NCBI GenBank assembly: GCA_014338405.1
Contig: JTDE01002857.1
Coordinates: forward strand, 4,134 to 68,133
DNA from: Paragonimus skrjabini miyazakii
Taxonomy: Eukaryota; Platyhelminthes; Trematoda; Plagiorchiida; Troglotrematidae
DNA length: 64,000 bases
Direction: 5' to 3'
In this document: positions 52,821 to 64,000 of the stretch, piece after piece
Position numbering within the stretch: position 1 is the first letter of the stretch
How the letters are laid out: every line of letters starts with the position of its first letter
Translations under genes and position numbers: made by a program
The notes under the pieces: model-generated
What the model was told of the DNA's origin: nothing
What the model saw: only the letters and a program-made list of their open reading frames with translations
The model's database searches: none

Positions 52821-55800
52821 CCTGGGTATTGTTGTTTGGTGCTGAAGAGGCAATATATATATATTACACCCTGGATAAGCGATCAGCATACTCTGGACAC
52901 ACACACGCATGTGAATGTTTTACAAAACATCACAAGACGACTCTATTCTGTTCGATCAGTAAGCGCTTATCAGATCAAGGCTACGAACTGGATGTCACCA
53001 ACGTAGTCGGTGTCATGTCACGCAACATAAACATTAATCTTTCAAATCGCTTTGGCATTATCAATCAAGTGAGTCTGTCCATCTGCGTGAACTCAAAGAA
53101 TGAGTTTGACTGAACAGTCCAGGTGTCCCTCTAGCTCAGCGTGATGTTGGTTACGATCGCCCATGTTCTCCATGATCTGATCTCTCAAGCTGTGTCTGTA
53201 GTACATTATAAACTAGTTACCTGAAGATGACAGTTCACTGCATACGAAACGCCCATCCGGAGGAAGAACGCACGAATTTCTTCAGTTGCTTATCTTGTCA
53301 GCAGTTGTGAGCTTTACAGAGAGTTAGCTGTCCGTGTATTCAAGCGTATTATTTGTCATGTGTATATCTTGCCATCTTTGTGGGTGGTTTTTCGTTTGCC
53401 AGTGTTTGCATATACACATGTATGTGCGTTGGTGTATCCAGGACTGTTCGGTTTATCTAATATCTGTTTTGTGTGCAAAGAGCGGAGGATAATCTCAACA
53501 TTGTTCCACGGTTGACGTACACTGACGTACGATGATGTGATCTACGGATGACTCCGTTACAAATTTCTGTTGACTACATTCAAAGAAGCCCCGAAAAATG
53601 ATGTGCAGCTGTGAATTCCCCGTAAAATTCCCCAGTCCTATATTTTGGAGCATATCACATCTAACCCGTTTTTGTAGAGGAGGTCAATCATAATTTTTTT
53701 TTCGCCGATGGTTAGTCAGGCAGTTTGCTTGTGCATGATGATTACCACGGATATTTTATGTTAGAATGTTCAGACAGTATGCAGTGGGCCACTTCCGGAA
53801 CTGAATAACAGATTTTAGTTTTGCTTCCCATAGAGCTCAGGAAAAGTGCATACTCTTAAGAGCAACTGGGTTTTGACTCAGGTCTACGCATTATAAAGCC
53901 AGCTAGTTGTCCACTGCTTCATTGACTCCACAATATCACGACTACTTCACACAATTCAGTAATTCCATCTAAATATCTTGTTTTTGTTGCCCAAGTTGCT
54001 CGATCTTACCAAAAAGAGGTGTAATAACCATCTTGCTAGCTCCAGGTCAAATCGTGAAACGATTGACTACTTTCTCCATTTTCATAGTGCAGTGAATCTC
54101 GTGGGAGTTTTTTCTAATGTCCACCTTCAAGTCATTTGCTGAGTCGTTGAGACTACTTGTGTGCACTATAATTTTTTCGTTCAGTCAGGGTGTATCGCCA
54201 AATGCACAGACACGAAGAAAGTTTGCTCTACAAATCGCGCTAACTTGTACTGTTGCTTATTTTTTACAACATACGATAGTACGCTGTGATCGTTTTTACC
54301 ATTAAGCGAGCGCTAAATTGGTCGAGCTCACATCAGTTTAATGGGTGGTGAGAGATGTGGTTAATATCGATTGAAAATCTTTCACAACTGATGGCAACTT
54401 CCGCAGTCCCACGGATATTTCAACCTGCTCGTTTCGATGAGAAGTACTTGACCTGAATCCCACTCAAATTACGAATAGTGGGTAGTGCACACTTTAACGT
54501 GATCTGGAGTCGGACTTGGGTGACGTTTTCTTGAAGCAACCTTATTGGCCATTAAAACACTCACTTCAAGCTAACTGCGACTAGATCACCACTTGTAAGA
54601 GCTCCGTCAAATTAGCCCGTAAATATTGCTGATTCTTCTGGTTTACATGGGAGAAGACAGTATTAATTCTGATCTATGGCCCCGTGAGTTGAAATCAAAA
54701 AATGCGTAGAACTTATTCAACAAGTAGCAAAAGATTTTGGTTAAGGTAACGCGAACAAAACTCATAATTGACCAAGGCCATTTTATGTCTGTTGGCTTTT
54801 CACATATCTGTTTTCAATTCAAAACATCAAAAGCGCTAAAGACTAGCTTAAACTTTTATGGTAATGAGATCACTCTTAAGAAATGTTCGATCTTACTGGT
54901 CACCATACTTGACCTCTGGAGTGTCTAGCTTCAATTTGTTATCTCTATACGTATGTGTTATTCGTACTTCTGTTGTGCGGTTGCAAGAGGTTTGTCCTTA
55001 CAGACTAATGGTCAAAGAACTATGACCGGTTTTGCTTCGTGCCAGCTCTAACTTTTAGACTACGATAGTGGACGGTACACAGTCTTAGACAGTGGTAGGT
55101 ACAAACAAGAACGTAGACCGAAACTATTGCCGTCATTTGGATGAGTCTGATGTCGCCTGGTGTTCTCTTGGCTAGATCGTATCCTGAACGGAGTTGACTA
55201 CTTTATGACAGCGACTCAAATTTGTATGTGAATAATTCCAGGAAGTTAGACCGATCTCGTTTTGTCTAGACAGTACACATCAAACTGCTTGGGTTTGTGG
55301 ACAGGGTGTACTACAAAGTTGTTCTTCACAGCTCAGTAGTTATGGAACAGTTTGTATCCTCGAGAAAACTTCTAGTCCGTGAGACTAATGCTCAAGCTAG
55401 ATGGCTAATGTATTTGCATCAGAAGACACCAGCTTATTCATCAATTTAGCGACAAACTTCACGACCACGTGACGTTCATTCGCCCGAGGTAATTAGGATA
55501 TAAAGTCCAACACTTTGTACTCATTCATTATAACATTATCACACCTTTTATTTCATGTGATCCTTCAGACGAGATTCCTCACCACGGTGGCCAGGAATTA
55601 CTTATTCTAACAGGATTTTGTCAAATATTCGAAATGACTAGTTTAGTCAAACATATTATAAAAGTGTTTCAACCCGCTGTATATACCGTTATCAATAAAG
55701 CTTAGGTTATTTGCAGTGTTTAAGTCGATTTTGTTTTGGCCTCATTCCAAACTGGTTAAAAATCAAGTTGTTGTGAATTGTACAACCTTCTTGTTTTATT

Positions 55801-57616
55801 TTCAGTAGTTTGAGTAAAACTAGTGTTCGCCCACTGATGTGTGCAACTTGATGAAATACGCAATATACTGAACCTTCTATTGTATAAGTACAGACAATAA
55901 TGTCAAACACAGTTTCTGGTTAAAAGGAGATTTAATTAGTTCATACCGTTACAAAAACTAAATGAGTAACTCCTGCCAGGAAGTAAAGTAGACTGATTTA
56001 AAACCTATAAATTCGCAATATATTATTTGGAAGTACATATTGATTTTCATTGCCAAAGCTAAATTCTGTCCTAAGTTTTTCAACAGTAGTTAGTGAATAT
56101 TATCACGAACGGACATATGACTCCGAAAACGGATGCGAGTAACCACAGATATGAAAGTGGCGATCATCTCCTTCAGTTCTTCAGGTTTCCTTCGATTTCA
56201 TCCAAAGACAGTTTGTTTCAAGCCCATTTAACATTTTGTTTTATCTGTACTACACATGAACTGCAGGCTACAAAGGAAGAGATTCACTAGTAAATAGCCA
56301 TTTACAGAAACCACCAAAAAACAAGTCAAACATGACTATGAACGCAGCCCGTCTCTCCACTCCTTTGCTCGTGTCGTGTGCCTGCTGGAATCCAATCTGA
56401 GGGGAGTTCACTTAGATAGAAAGTGTCAATAAATATCTTGACTAGTCTTGGAAGATTTTCCAAAATTGTAATGCGAACCAATAATCCAGCAACCTCAAAC
56501 TCGTTATTCAAGAAACCACGTCATCTGTCTTTAAATTCTCCGTGCCAACATTTCATCAAGATGATTCAACAGACTCATTTGAGATGCTGTCATTCAGTCG
56601 AACACCTAAATTACTTGTCATACGTAAAGTCATGCTTATCTAAAGCAGCCAACGGGTGGTATTTGTACAAAAATGGATGAATCAACACAGTGGATTGTCG
56701 TGGTTTTATTACATAAAATTGGTATGATTGTGAGCTTTTCCACTCCTGGTTGTCTGGTGTACATAATCTGTTTAAAAACCTTTCGCCACAATGACCACCA
56801 ACAAACAGGTGAATAACCGTTTCGACCTTTTTAAGTCTGATCGTCACAAAGTAATGACCCCTGAATGAACCTAAAAATGTTAGACCTTCATAGAATTGTA
56901 ACGCTATTCTTGTTAGATCCATTAAGGCTTGAACATCTACCCAACACTTAACTGTGTAAAAACAATTCAACTTAACCATTGCTTAGATTGTGGTAACTAC
57001 TTACTGACTTCCAGGGTGCTCACAAAACTGCTAAGTAATTTTAGCCCTTAACGAAAGGAATTATAAAAATCAAGGAAGCCAGTCTAATCTGCTTGTATAC
57101 GCTTATGGCGGATAAAGATTGACCAAGTATTAACACATTACATTGACTGTTGATCTTTTGATATGATTTTAGAGAGAAGTATACACTCTCATGTCGTTTC
57201 GGCTGAAGATCCAAACTGTCTGTAAGGCATTTTCAACCTAATCAAGCTTGACACCGAACGATTCATCTGTTGCAGTCACATTCTAGTGGAATTTTGTTTA
57301 CTTGATGACCTACCGTAAAAGTCTTTCTGTACAAATGATGTTGTAATGTACATTTGACATATGCAGATCATCAAAGATTGTGAACACTGCTGAATTTGGG
57401 TGTTGCAAAAGACCAACACCTGATTTGCGTCACTAGCGCTCCCATCATGTATGATAACGTCACTGTGATGAATGCGTCTCAGACCAAACGAGTTGAATCT
57501 TTATTTCGTTGAGTTTATGTTGTTTCATTTTTCAACCCATTTTGTTTTGCCAGAAAGATAGTCAGAGTCACGAAAAGTAATAATTCTGAACTTTTAAAAA
57601 TGAATCCATTCCTTGC

Positions 57617-57660
57617 ACATCTTTTTAAAAAAATCTTTTTAAAAACCTTTTTAAAAAATA
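57617..57660. repeat. Short tandem of CTTTTTAAAAA units
   Basis: Three consecutive imperfect units of T5-A5 type, each self-complementary. Probably slippage-generated simple sequence. Confidence 0.85.
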
Positions 57661-60600
57661 ATACTGAGTGAAGTTCTAGCATAATAAAACAACCGTATTA
57701 TAAATATCACTCGACCTTTCACAAAACGAATAGCAGAACAACTGTATCAACCAAGAAGGTTATCAGGTTGTCTTGGATGACCACAGTGTCATTGTTAGCA
57801 GCAAGCAAGCTTGAAGTGTGCTTTCAAGTGAGCCATTTTTGCAAAACGCGATAAGGTACTCAGTTACATATACCAAACAGATCAATTTTTCAAATCTATC
57901 GCTTTTGTTTAAATTGTAGTCAGGACCAACTTGTCAGATGGTCCGCCTGCTTCAATGTTGTCCACAGTTAACCAGAAGAAGCCATTATTGTTCTTTGCGT
58001 TCTCATACACGGTAGACGATCTGAAATACATTCTAGTCAAACCAACTTTCTCGTTTTTATTCCACAGATGCAATAACCGAACAACCATCGGCCGTGATTG
58101 TCAGCACAAATTTGGGCCCAAATTCACAAAATTTTCTCTGTAGTATTTGTCTGAATAAAGTGGTCACAACGGTGCAATACGTGAACGGTGCTTGTACATG
58201 GCTTGCTTGCACCGGTATCTTCTTTATCGGGTGAGTTATTCTTTCCGTCTATATCACAAGTTAAGAAACCAGATTGAGCGATTACTCTGCGCAGTGGAAT
58301 AGTTGTCGTTAGTTATCACTTTTATTTGGCGTCAATTTCTTTGTTTGATTCGGTTGTTCATTCTCATCATATCTGTTAAGTTGAACTGCACACGACATCC
58401 TAGAAAGAGGCCTAACCAACTCTCTTGATCTACTGGGAGATTTAAATAACTGAGGCGTTCTACCAATGACCACCAGGTCCAAGAGGTGACATATGACCTT
58501 GTTAGCTGACTGGTTGGCATACCATCAATGTTGCTCTTACTTTGCTTCCATGAAATCTGTGACGCTTCTCCTAAGTCGACCGAACCAAACAGTCACTATC
58601 GACGATGACTCTCTGGGGGTAACGACAACGTCACCTGTGCAAACTGACCTCAGGAGATCAGTGGACCAACGGTTGTCACCCTGGTAGCATTCACAGACAT
58701 GCACCATCAAGTACCTCAACATGGCACCGGGTTTTCGACGGAAGATATGAGGCCATCTGCCACTGTATAGGTGTTATTCACATCTGTCTGGTTTTTAACG
58801 CCTTGGATTTTGAATTTCCGGTCGTTATCATACAAGCGTGTGGTTGTGACAATGTATCAACCGCACTCCTTGGTAATAGCGTGTTTACCGTAAAATAAAA
58901 GTCAAGCATTCTGACCAACCTGTTGATCTCGTCTCATAGGTTGGAGTGACTCAAGTATTATTTGCTAAAATCCGCCCGTCAGTGACCTCGCTGAGTGTTT
59001 TACTCACCAAATGGATTTGACTCTATCCATCAGTCCGATGATCAGCATATGCCTTCTAATTGAATGCTAGAAACGTTCATGAAATATTTCGGTCAATTAA
59101 ATCGTTAACAGCTTTTTGCTGGCAACCGTTTCTCACTCATGATTTTACTTGCAAACAGAAAGTGAGTCAAGACTGAATCAACGACGCTCATTCCAAGCTA
59201 TTTTCAAGGTCCGTCGTCTTCTTTTCACTGGATTTTATGTTTAAGGTATACCGAAAATTTGTTCATGTATCCTAGGAGACGAATATTTAATAAATACACA
59301 GCGACATCTTCAGTGAACAGAGACGTTAATAAATTGATATATTCTACTTTATAATGAACTGCAAAATCGTCCAGTTTGATAGGAATGCGTGTCAAATAAG
59401 GGATAGTTGACGAACCATATGCAAAAGTTTGCGTATGTGTAGATTTGATTTGGGATCTCACTGAGCATATATCTCTAGATTTAGAATGATCAGAATGAAG
59501 AGGATAAAGAGAATTGAGCATCATTTTAAATGCCATTGAGTTGTGTATTTTAAACTTTTAAAACATTATAAAGTCAATCAAAATGCAAAGAAGAGAACAG
59601 ATTAGTCTTTTATAGATTTAGAAAGAAGGATGACAAAGAAAACCGACCAGAAAATAAATTAACTACAAGTGGGGTACGAGTGTATTTAAGAAACGCGGGG
59701 TATGGCTCTTCTGAGTCGACAAAACTTGAGATACGACACAGTAAATGTTAATCATCTCACTTTGGTTAAAGCTTTGTTAGTATAAAGAGACTATGTCAAG
59801 TTGAGATTCAACTTTACATAATTACCAAATATACTGAAACCCATGAATAAACTTGCCTTCAATTTATAGCTAAGAATAATTAGTAGAAAGCTTCAGACAG
59901 GTTGTTACTGTAAGAGGGGAAAATAAACCACTGATATATTTGTACGATAAAAGCATGTGTCATAACAACCAGCTGTTGTACAGGATAAGGAATGGAATAG
60001 TTTTGAATGCTGGTCGTCAAATACACCATCTTCGTACTTTAACGAAAAACCGATCTTCGGAAATAAGCGTGAAGCTAATATAGAGGTAAAAGAACAATGA
60101 AGAGAGAATCGCGACTCGACAAACACAAGCCGTAATTAGTGTTGATTATTGTTAACCAATTATATGAACGAGCAGACTGACAGCAATTCAGAAAATAATC
60201 AGTTGAGAAGATAACAAAATTTTTCTACTGATCCACTTGAAAGGAATGTCACAGTCGAGTAGGAAGAAAGAAACTCTCCTACGTTTAATATTCAGGAGTG
60301 ACTAAATTGGTGGGGCAAGACAGACTAACTCAACAACAGGAGACAATTTACATACAGACGAAAAACAGACAAACGTGTTCCAAAACTATGATTTAACCCT
60401 TCAGTATTGCAAACGATTTTTCGTATATGGCGGATGACACCACTTAGTTACTTCATCACTCTCAGATTTCGCATTAGCTTTTGTTACCCAGCCACCTCTG
60501 AAGGTAAACAGCAGTAAGGCAACGTAATTCATTTCTGAATGCTAGTTCTAAATAATTACACTTCCTCGTGTCACTTCGCATGACATGCGCGTTCTTTTGT

Positions 60601-63597
60601 TCTACGAATTTTTTTGGGATGATAAATTGGACAATTGTCCCGATGCACAAACTGTATCTCGTAAGATCAACTAATGTAAAAACAGAAGTCCAAATAAATA
60701 ATCAGTTGGTCACATGCGGTAGAAAGATCAAGATAGAAAAATGAAGCGAATTCTGTTTTAGAAATTATACCCGCTAGTCTGCGGAGATTTTCAAGGAAAC
60801 ACTGTCGTTATTTACCGCGTGATCCAAGAAAGGAATTAACTATTAATGATGAGTTTCACTCTAAATAATGGAGGAAGGCCTTGCAATTACGTGTTCTGAA
60901 GTAATCATTGGTAACCACTTGCTAACAATTTGTAGGTTATTTAAAGAAGTTATATCAAGTTCGGCCAATATTCTATTGGAAATATAATGTTTCTTATACC
61001 GAGTTTAGTAAACAAGCAAGTATTAAGCCGATTAGAGTCAAATTAGCGTGAAAATGTTCACAAATGTGGTTTACATTTTTTAGAATGAAAATAAATTACA
61101 TTCACTTGCGTGATCCTGAAAGGACCGCTTGGTTTGTTTTTTGTGGGACCGTTCACCTTGGGGGATTATCATTTTTCCAAAATGTTAGAGCAATCTTAAG
61201 TTTTGTGTCATAGAACTTATACAGTAAGTACTGGTGAATTGCCATACAGGTTTCAAAGTATACACATAGTTAGAATTGCGTAAGCATGGTAAAACTATTT
61301 CTTCTGATGATACAACCATCGTAGTCATGTTCTGACATGTCCAAGACACACAAATCACAAGTCGGCACAAGCAGCTTTACACCTAATCATACAGGCATTG
61401 ATTTAACTCATATGATATACACATTCCCTGTCAACGACTTAACAGAACTGCGAAATTGGATTTGAGCCTGGCGGAAATCGATAGTGTTTTCTGTAGTCTT
61501 GTACACGTCCCTGAGCCCGGTAGTTATCTTTGTTCACGCTAGTTAATTTACTAGGCAACCTAGTGCAACCTTCTCAGAAATATTGCTACATCTGAACTTT
61601 GATTCCCCAGGCCTACTTCACTTAGTATCTGAGACGACCTATCTATAATTATGTTGAAAGCCAACAGTATCAACAACAATGCATACGCAACCAGTAAATG
61701 AGAAATCGATTTCTGGTTGCAGATTGATTATGTCCAGAGTGAAGTGTTGAATATCAAAGTGGATATATATTACAAACATACTGTCGAGTTGCAAGTCAGA
61801 GTGAAACCATACGAACCAGAGAGCTGTCCCTGGAGTTTTACCGTTCGTATGCACTTTACGGACAAATTATTCGAGCGTTTACGACCCTCATTCTACTGAA
61901 TTCAACAATTGGACAATGTGAACCAAAAGGACTTCCGTTTGAGGGAGTTATAACATCTACAGTGAATTACATTAGAATGGATAGTCTGTGTTACGTCATC
62001 AATTGTTCACATCGGATGTCATGTCATTGAATTTGGGGCTTGACAAAAGGTTTCCGGGAATTATAGACAATATGCGAGTATTCCTAATGCATGACCTAGC
62101 TCTTCATATTTCCATGGCTGAAACGAGTGAAGTGCCGAGAAGCCCATCGTCTAATTTCATTGAGACTCATTTGTTAATGTCGTTCGATGTATGCAAGTGA
62201 ACTCAAACATCGGTTAATAAAGTGTATCCAATATCTACCGAATTCAGCTGAGAGTTGTTGCAACCGTGAATAGGACTTTCCAGTTATTGTCTTAGTCCCA
62301 TTCAGACGTTTTCTGCCCAGTCCCTCTGGAGAAGAAGCTTAAAATTTGGTTTGTGCTCTTGTCGAAGTCTATAGATATTACGTATACTTGCCCTACATCG
62401 TGTTGAACCACAATGCAAGTTCCTTTGATACAATCATTTTGACCACCCTGTCATTGGTTTCACAATAAATATGACCAAACTATCATGCACAAATGCGCAG
62501 GGCAGCCAGCTTTTGAGAAAGGCCCAGATTGATCAACTACTTCTTGTGAGGACATCATAACCTTCCCGTTGCGTCCGAGTGTTTCACTCAAGTTAAGTTC
62601 AATAACTTTATTTGGTCGGAACATCTTCGGTTCAAGGGTATGCACCCGTGATAAGCTTTGACAAGGCCTAATCATGAATCTAAGGCATTGCTCCACAACA
62701 GTAAGTCAAAAGCATTCACTTGAACGAAGAGCTTGGGGCTAATTGTGGTCAGTGTTTAAGTCCTACCAGTCAAATCATCAACTACTCTCTAATTCTTGCG
62801 ATGTTTTTTGCTAACTCTTCAAAACTAAGTCGAATGTTGGTAGTCACTTGGATGGAGCCACTGGACGTTGCAGATCGGTTGCGACATTTCTTTGAATTGG
62901 GCACATGTTCAGTTAACCAATCGAAACGGTTAAGAAATTCAATTCAGTTCGATCCAGAGGAGTTATAACTTGAACTGGTATGTTCACATTCTTGCATCTG
63001 TGAAATTATGAATTTCAGCATGTAGCAGCAAATGAAGGGGATTATACTTCCTCTTACTCACGTGGAATAGCAGGAGTGTTTAGTGGCACCGTGTTTAGAA
63101 ATGTGCAGTGGTTATTGGGTCTCGCAAACATAAAATCACTGGCGTCACACCCAGAAATCAACCTAACATTTCTTTCATTTTGTAGTTTGAAGTCAATCTT
63201 GCTTACACATAGAAGTGAAAGTTTCCAGTGGTCTGATTCACTGATAAACTCATAGCTTCAGTGTGATGGCCCTCGATGGTTATTATCGATTCTGGCACCT
63301 GAATATCGGAAACCGTTTTAGCCAACCCAGTAGTACGCCTAACAGGTTTTGTCAACGTTTACCAACAACTTGCTCTTGTTGTAATTTTCAGTGTTGTTGT
63401 TCCCTTTTCCACAAAATTGTTATTTCCTCAGACCCAAGGGGACTTTGTTACATCAACCAATGAACATTGTCTAATTAGTCATAAGAAGAATACTGCCAAA
63501 TACATTATTGAACTAAAAAGAGGAAAAATTGGTTTTTGGCGCTCGACTTACACAAACCATGCATGTGCAGTACACATGAGTAGAGAAACCAGAAGAC

Positions 63598-63772
63598 GGC
63601 AATGCATGAGTTATTCTGGCTGTTGTGTACATGCTATACAACCATAGAAATAAAAGCAAGCCTTAACCAAGTAAAAAAGAAGAAGGAAAAGAAGGGCAGG
63701 AAATGCTGGAACCTAATTACAAAACCAGCTATGTTAGTATTGAAATATTCGGTGTCAAGGCGTTTACACCTT
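63598..63772 (-). repeat. Dispersed RTE/SINE-like tail repeat, copy D (diverged)
   Basis: It aligns with copy C from GCAATGCATGAGTTATTC through ACAACCAT, the AAG-rich block, AACCTAATTACAAAACCAGC and the CAAGGCGTTTACACC end. The CAT triplets are missing or decayed. It is the oldest-looking of the four copies. A minus frame through it (63834-63634) with a phenylalanine-rich stretch merely reflects the pyrimidine tract. Confidence 0.6.
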
Positions 63773-64000
63773 AAAAATAAAATTATACGCATCTTGAGCC
63801 AATTAGCATCGGTCATCCGATTTGGCCTTGACAAGGAGAGGATTGTGACTTGGTACTTTCAACCTGTTGTACATTCACGCGTAAACCTTCCCTTCACAAC
63901 GTCCAATTCCCAACTGATATTTGCCGTAGGTTATTTATTTTCCGATTACAGTTTTTCACACAAAACGGCAATATCTCTCATTACACAACCTGGGTGGGAA

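Larger units (their letters stand above)
51581..63597. other. About 12 kb with no recognisable gene
   Basis: AT-rich sequence with two TA microsatellites near 52.8 kb, a short A/T tandem at 57.6 kb and a hammerhead-core-like string at 53221-53252. Plus frames at 61717-61899 and 61988-62200 look compositionally ordinary; the first begins just after a plausible splice acceptor (TTTCTGGTTGCAG), but its product is unknown. No host gene could be named. Confidence 0.45.

Noticed and set aside
52644..53113. Plus frames of 94-120 codons
   Set aside because: They pass through two TA microsatellites (Ile-Tyr repeats) and show no known domain.
56326..56511. Minus frame with FYLSELPSDWIPAG, similar to LP.DW in non-LTR RTs
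   Set aside because: Neither the preceding A...SGPD block nor the following IPIFKKG block is present in any frame; probably chance.
1..64000. Bacterial-type systems (CRISPR, operons, phage, toxin-antitoxin)
   Set aside because: Sequence composition, retroelement content and lack of long dense ORFs show this is eukaryotic intergenic DNA; no direct-repeat/spacer array exists.

Overview
This window looks like AT-rich, gene-poor, repeat-laden nuclear DNA of a multicellular eukaryote. The protein remnants I can recognise all come from retrotransposons: one RTE-type non-LTR element plus a second RTE 3' end, several Penelope-like elements (PLEs) with GIY-YIG endonuclease remnants, and one Gypsy-type gag. 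The RTE and PLE proteins resemble those I associate with parasitic flatworms (tapeworms or flukes), so a platyhelminth scaffold is my best guess. That assignment rests on recall of family resemblance, not on a search. There are no operons, bacterial ribosome binding sites, CRISPR arrays or phage genes, and a 376-base run of N marks an assembly gap.

Layout. 1-0.5 kb: Gypsy gag remnant (minus). 1.4-4.0 kb: degenerate but long RTE with N-terminal region, endonuclease, linker and reverse transcriptase (minus). 4.0-4.15 kb: copy A of a dispersed tail repeat. 4.15-5.26 kb: two PLE 3' fragments in inverted orientation. 5.3-12.3 kb: no recognisable gene. 12.3-13.0 kb: decayed PLE (plus). 15.8-16.6 kb: decayed PLE (minus), followed by tail copy B. 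17.9-18.7 kb: an AGA/ATA-rich microsatellite joined to an RTE 3' end that is interrupted by the gap. 18.7-29.8 kb: essentially unannotatable. 29.8-31.6 kb: the most complete PLE (minus). 38.6-40.2 kb: a PLE 3' half with a nearly uninterrupted GIY-YIG domain and a hairpin of terminal repeats. 40-64 kb: noncoding, with simple repeats and tail copies C and D.

I could not identify a single host gene, exon series, tRNA or rRNA with confidence. Open frames of about 100-130 codons are expected by chance in 64 kb of this composition, so I do not call them genes. The retroelement remnants all carry stops or frameshifts and none looks active.

The points most worth a second look are the inverted PLE 3' ends at 4.2-5.1 kb, the terminal-repeat hairpin of the 39-kb PLE, the variety of PLE lineages in one short window, the tail-repeat family shared by four loci, and a few hammerhead-core-like strings. 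I found no convincing undescribed system.
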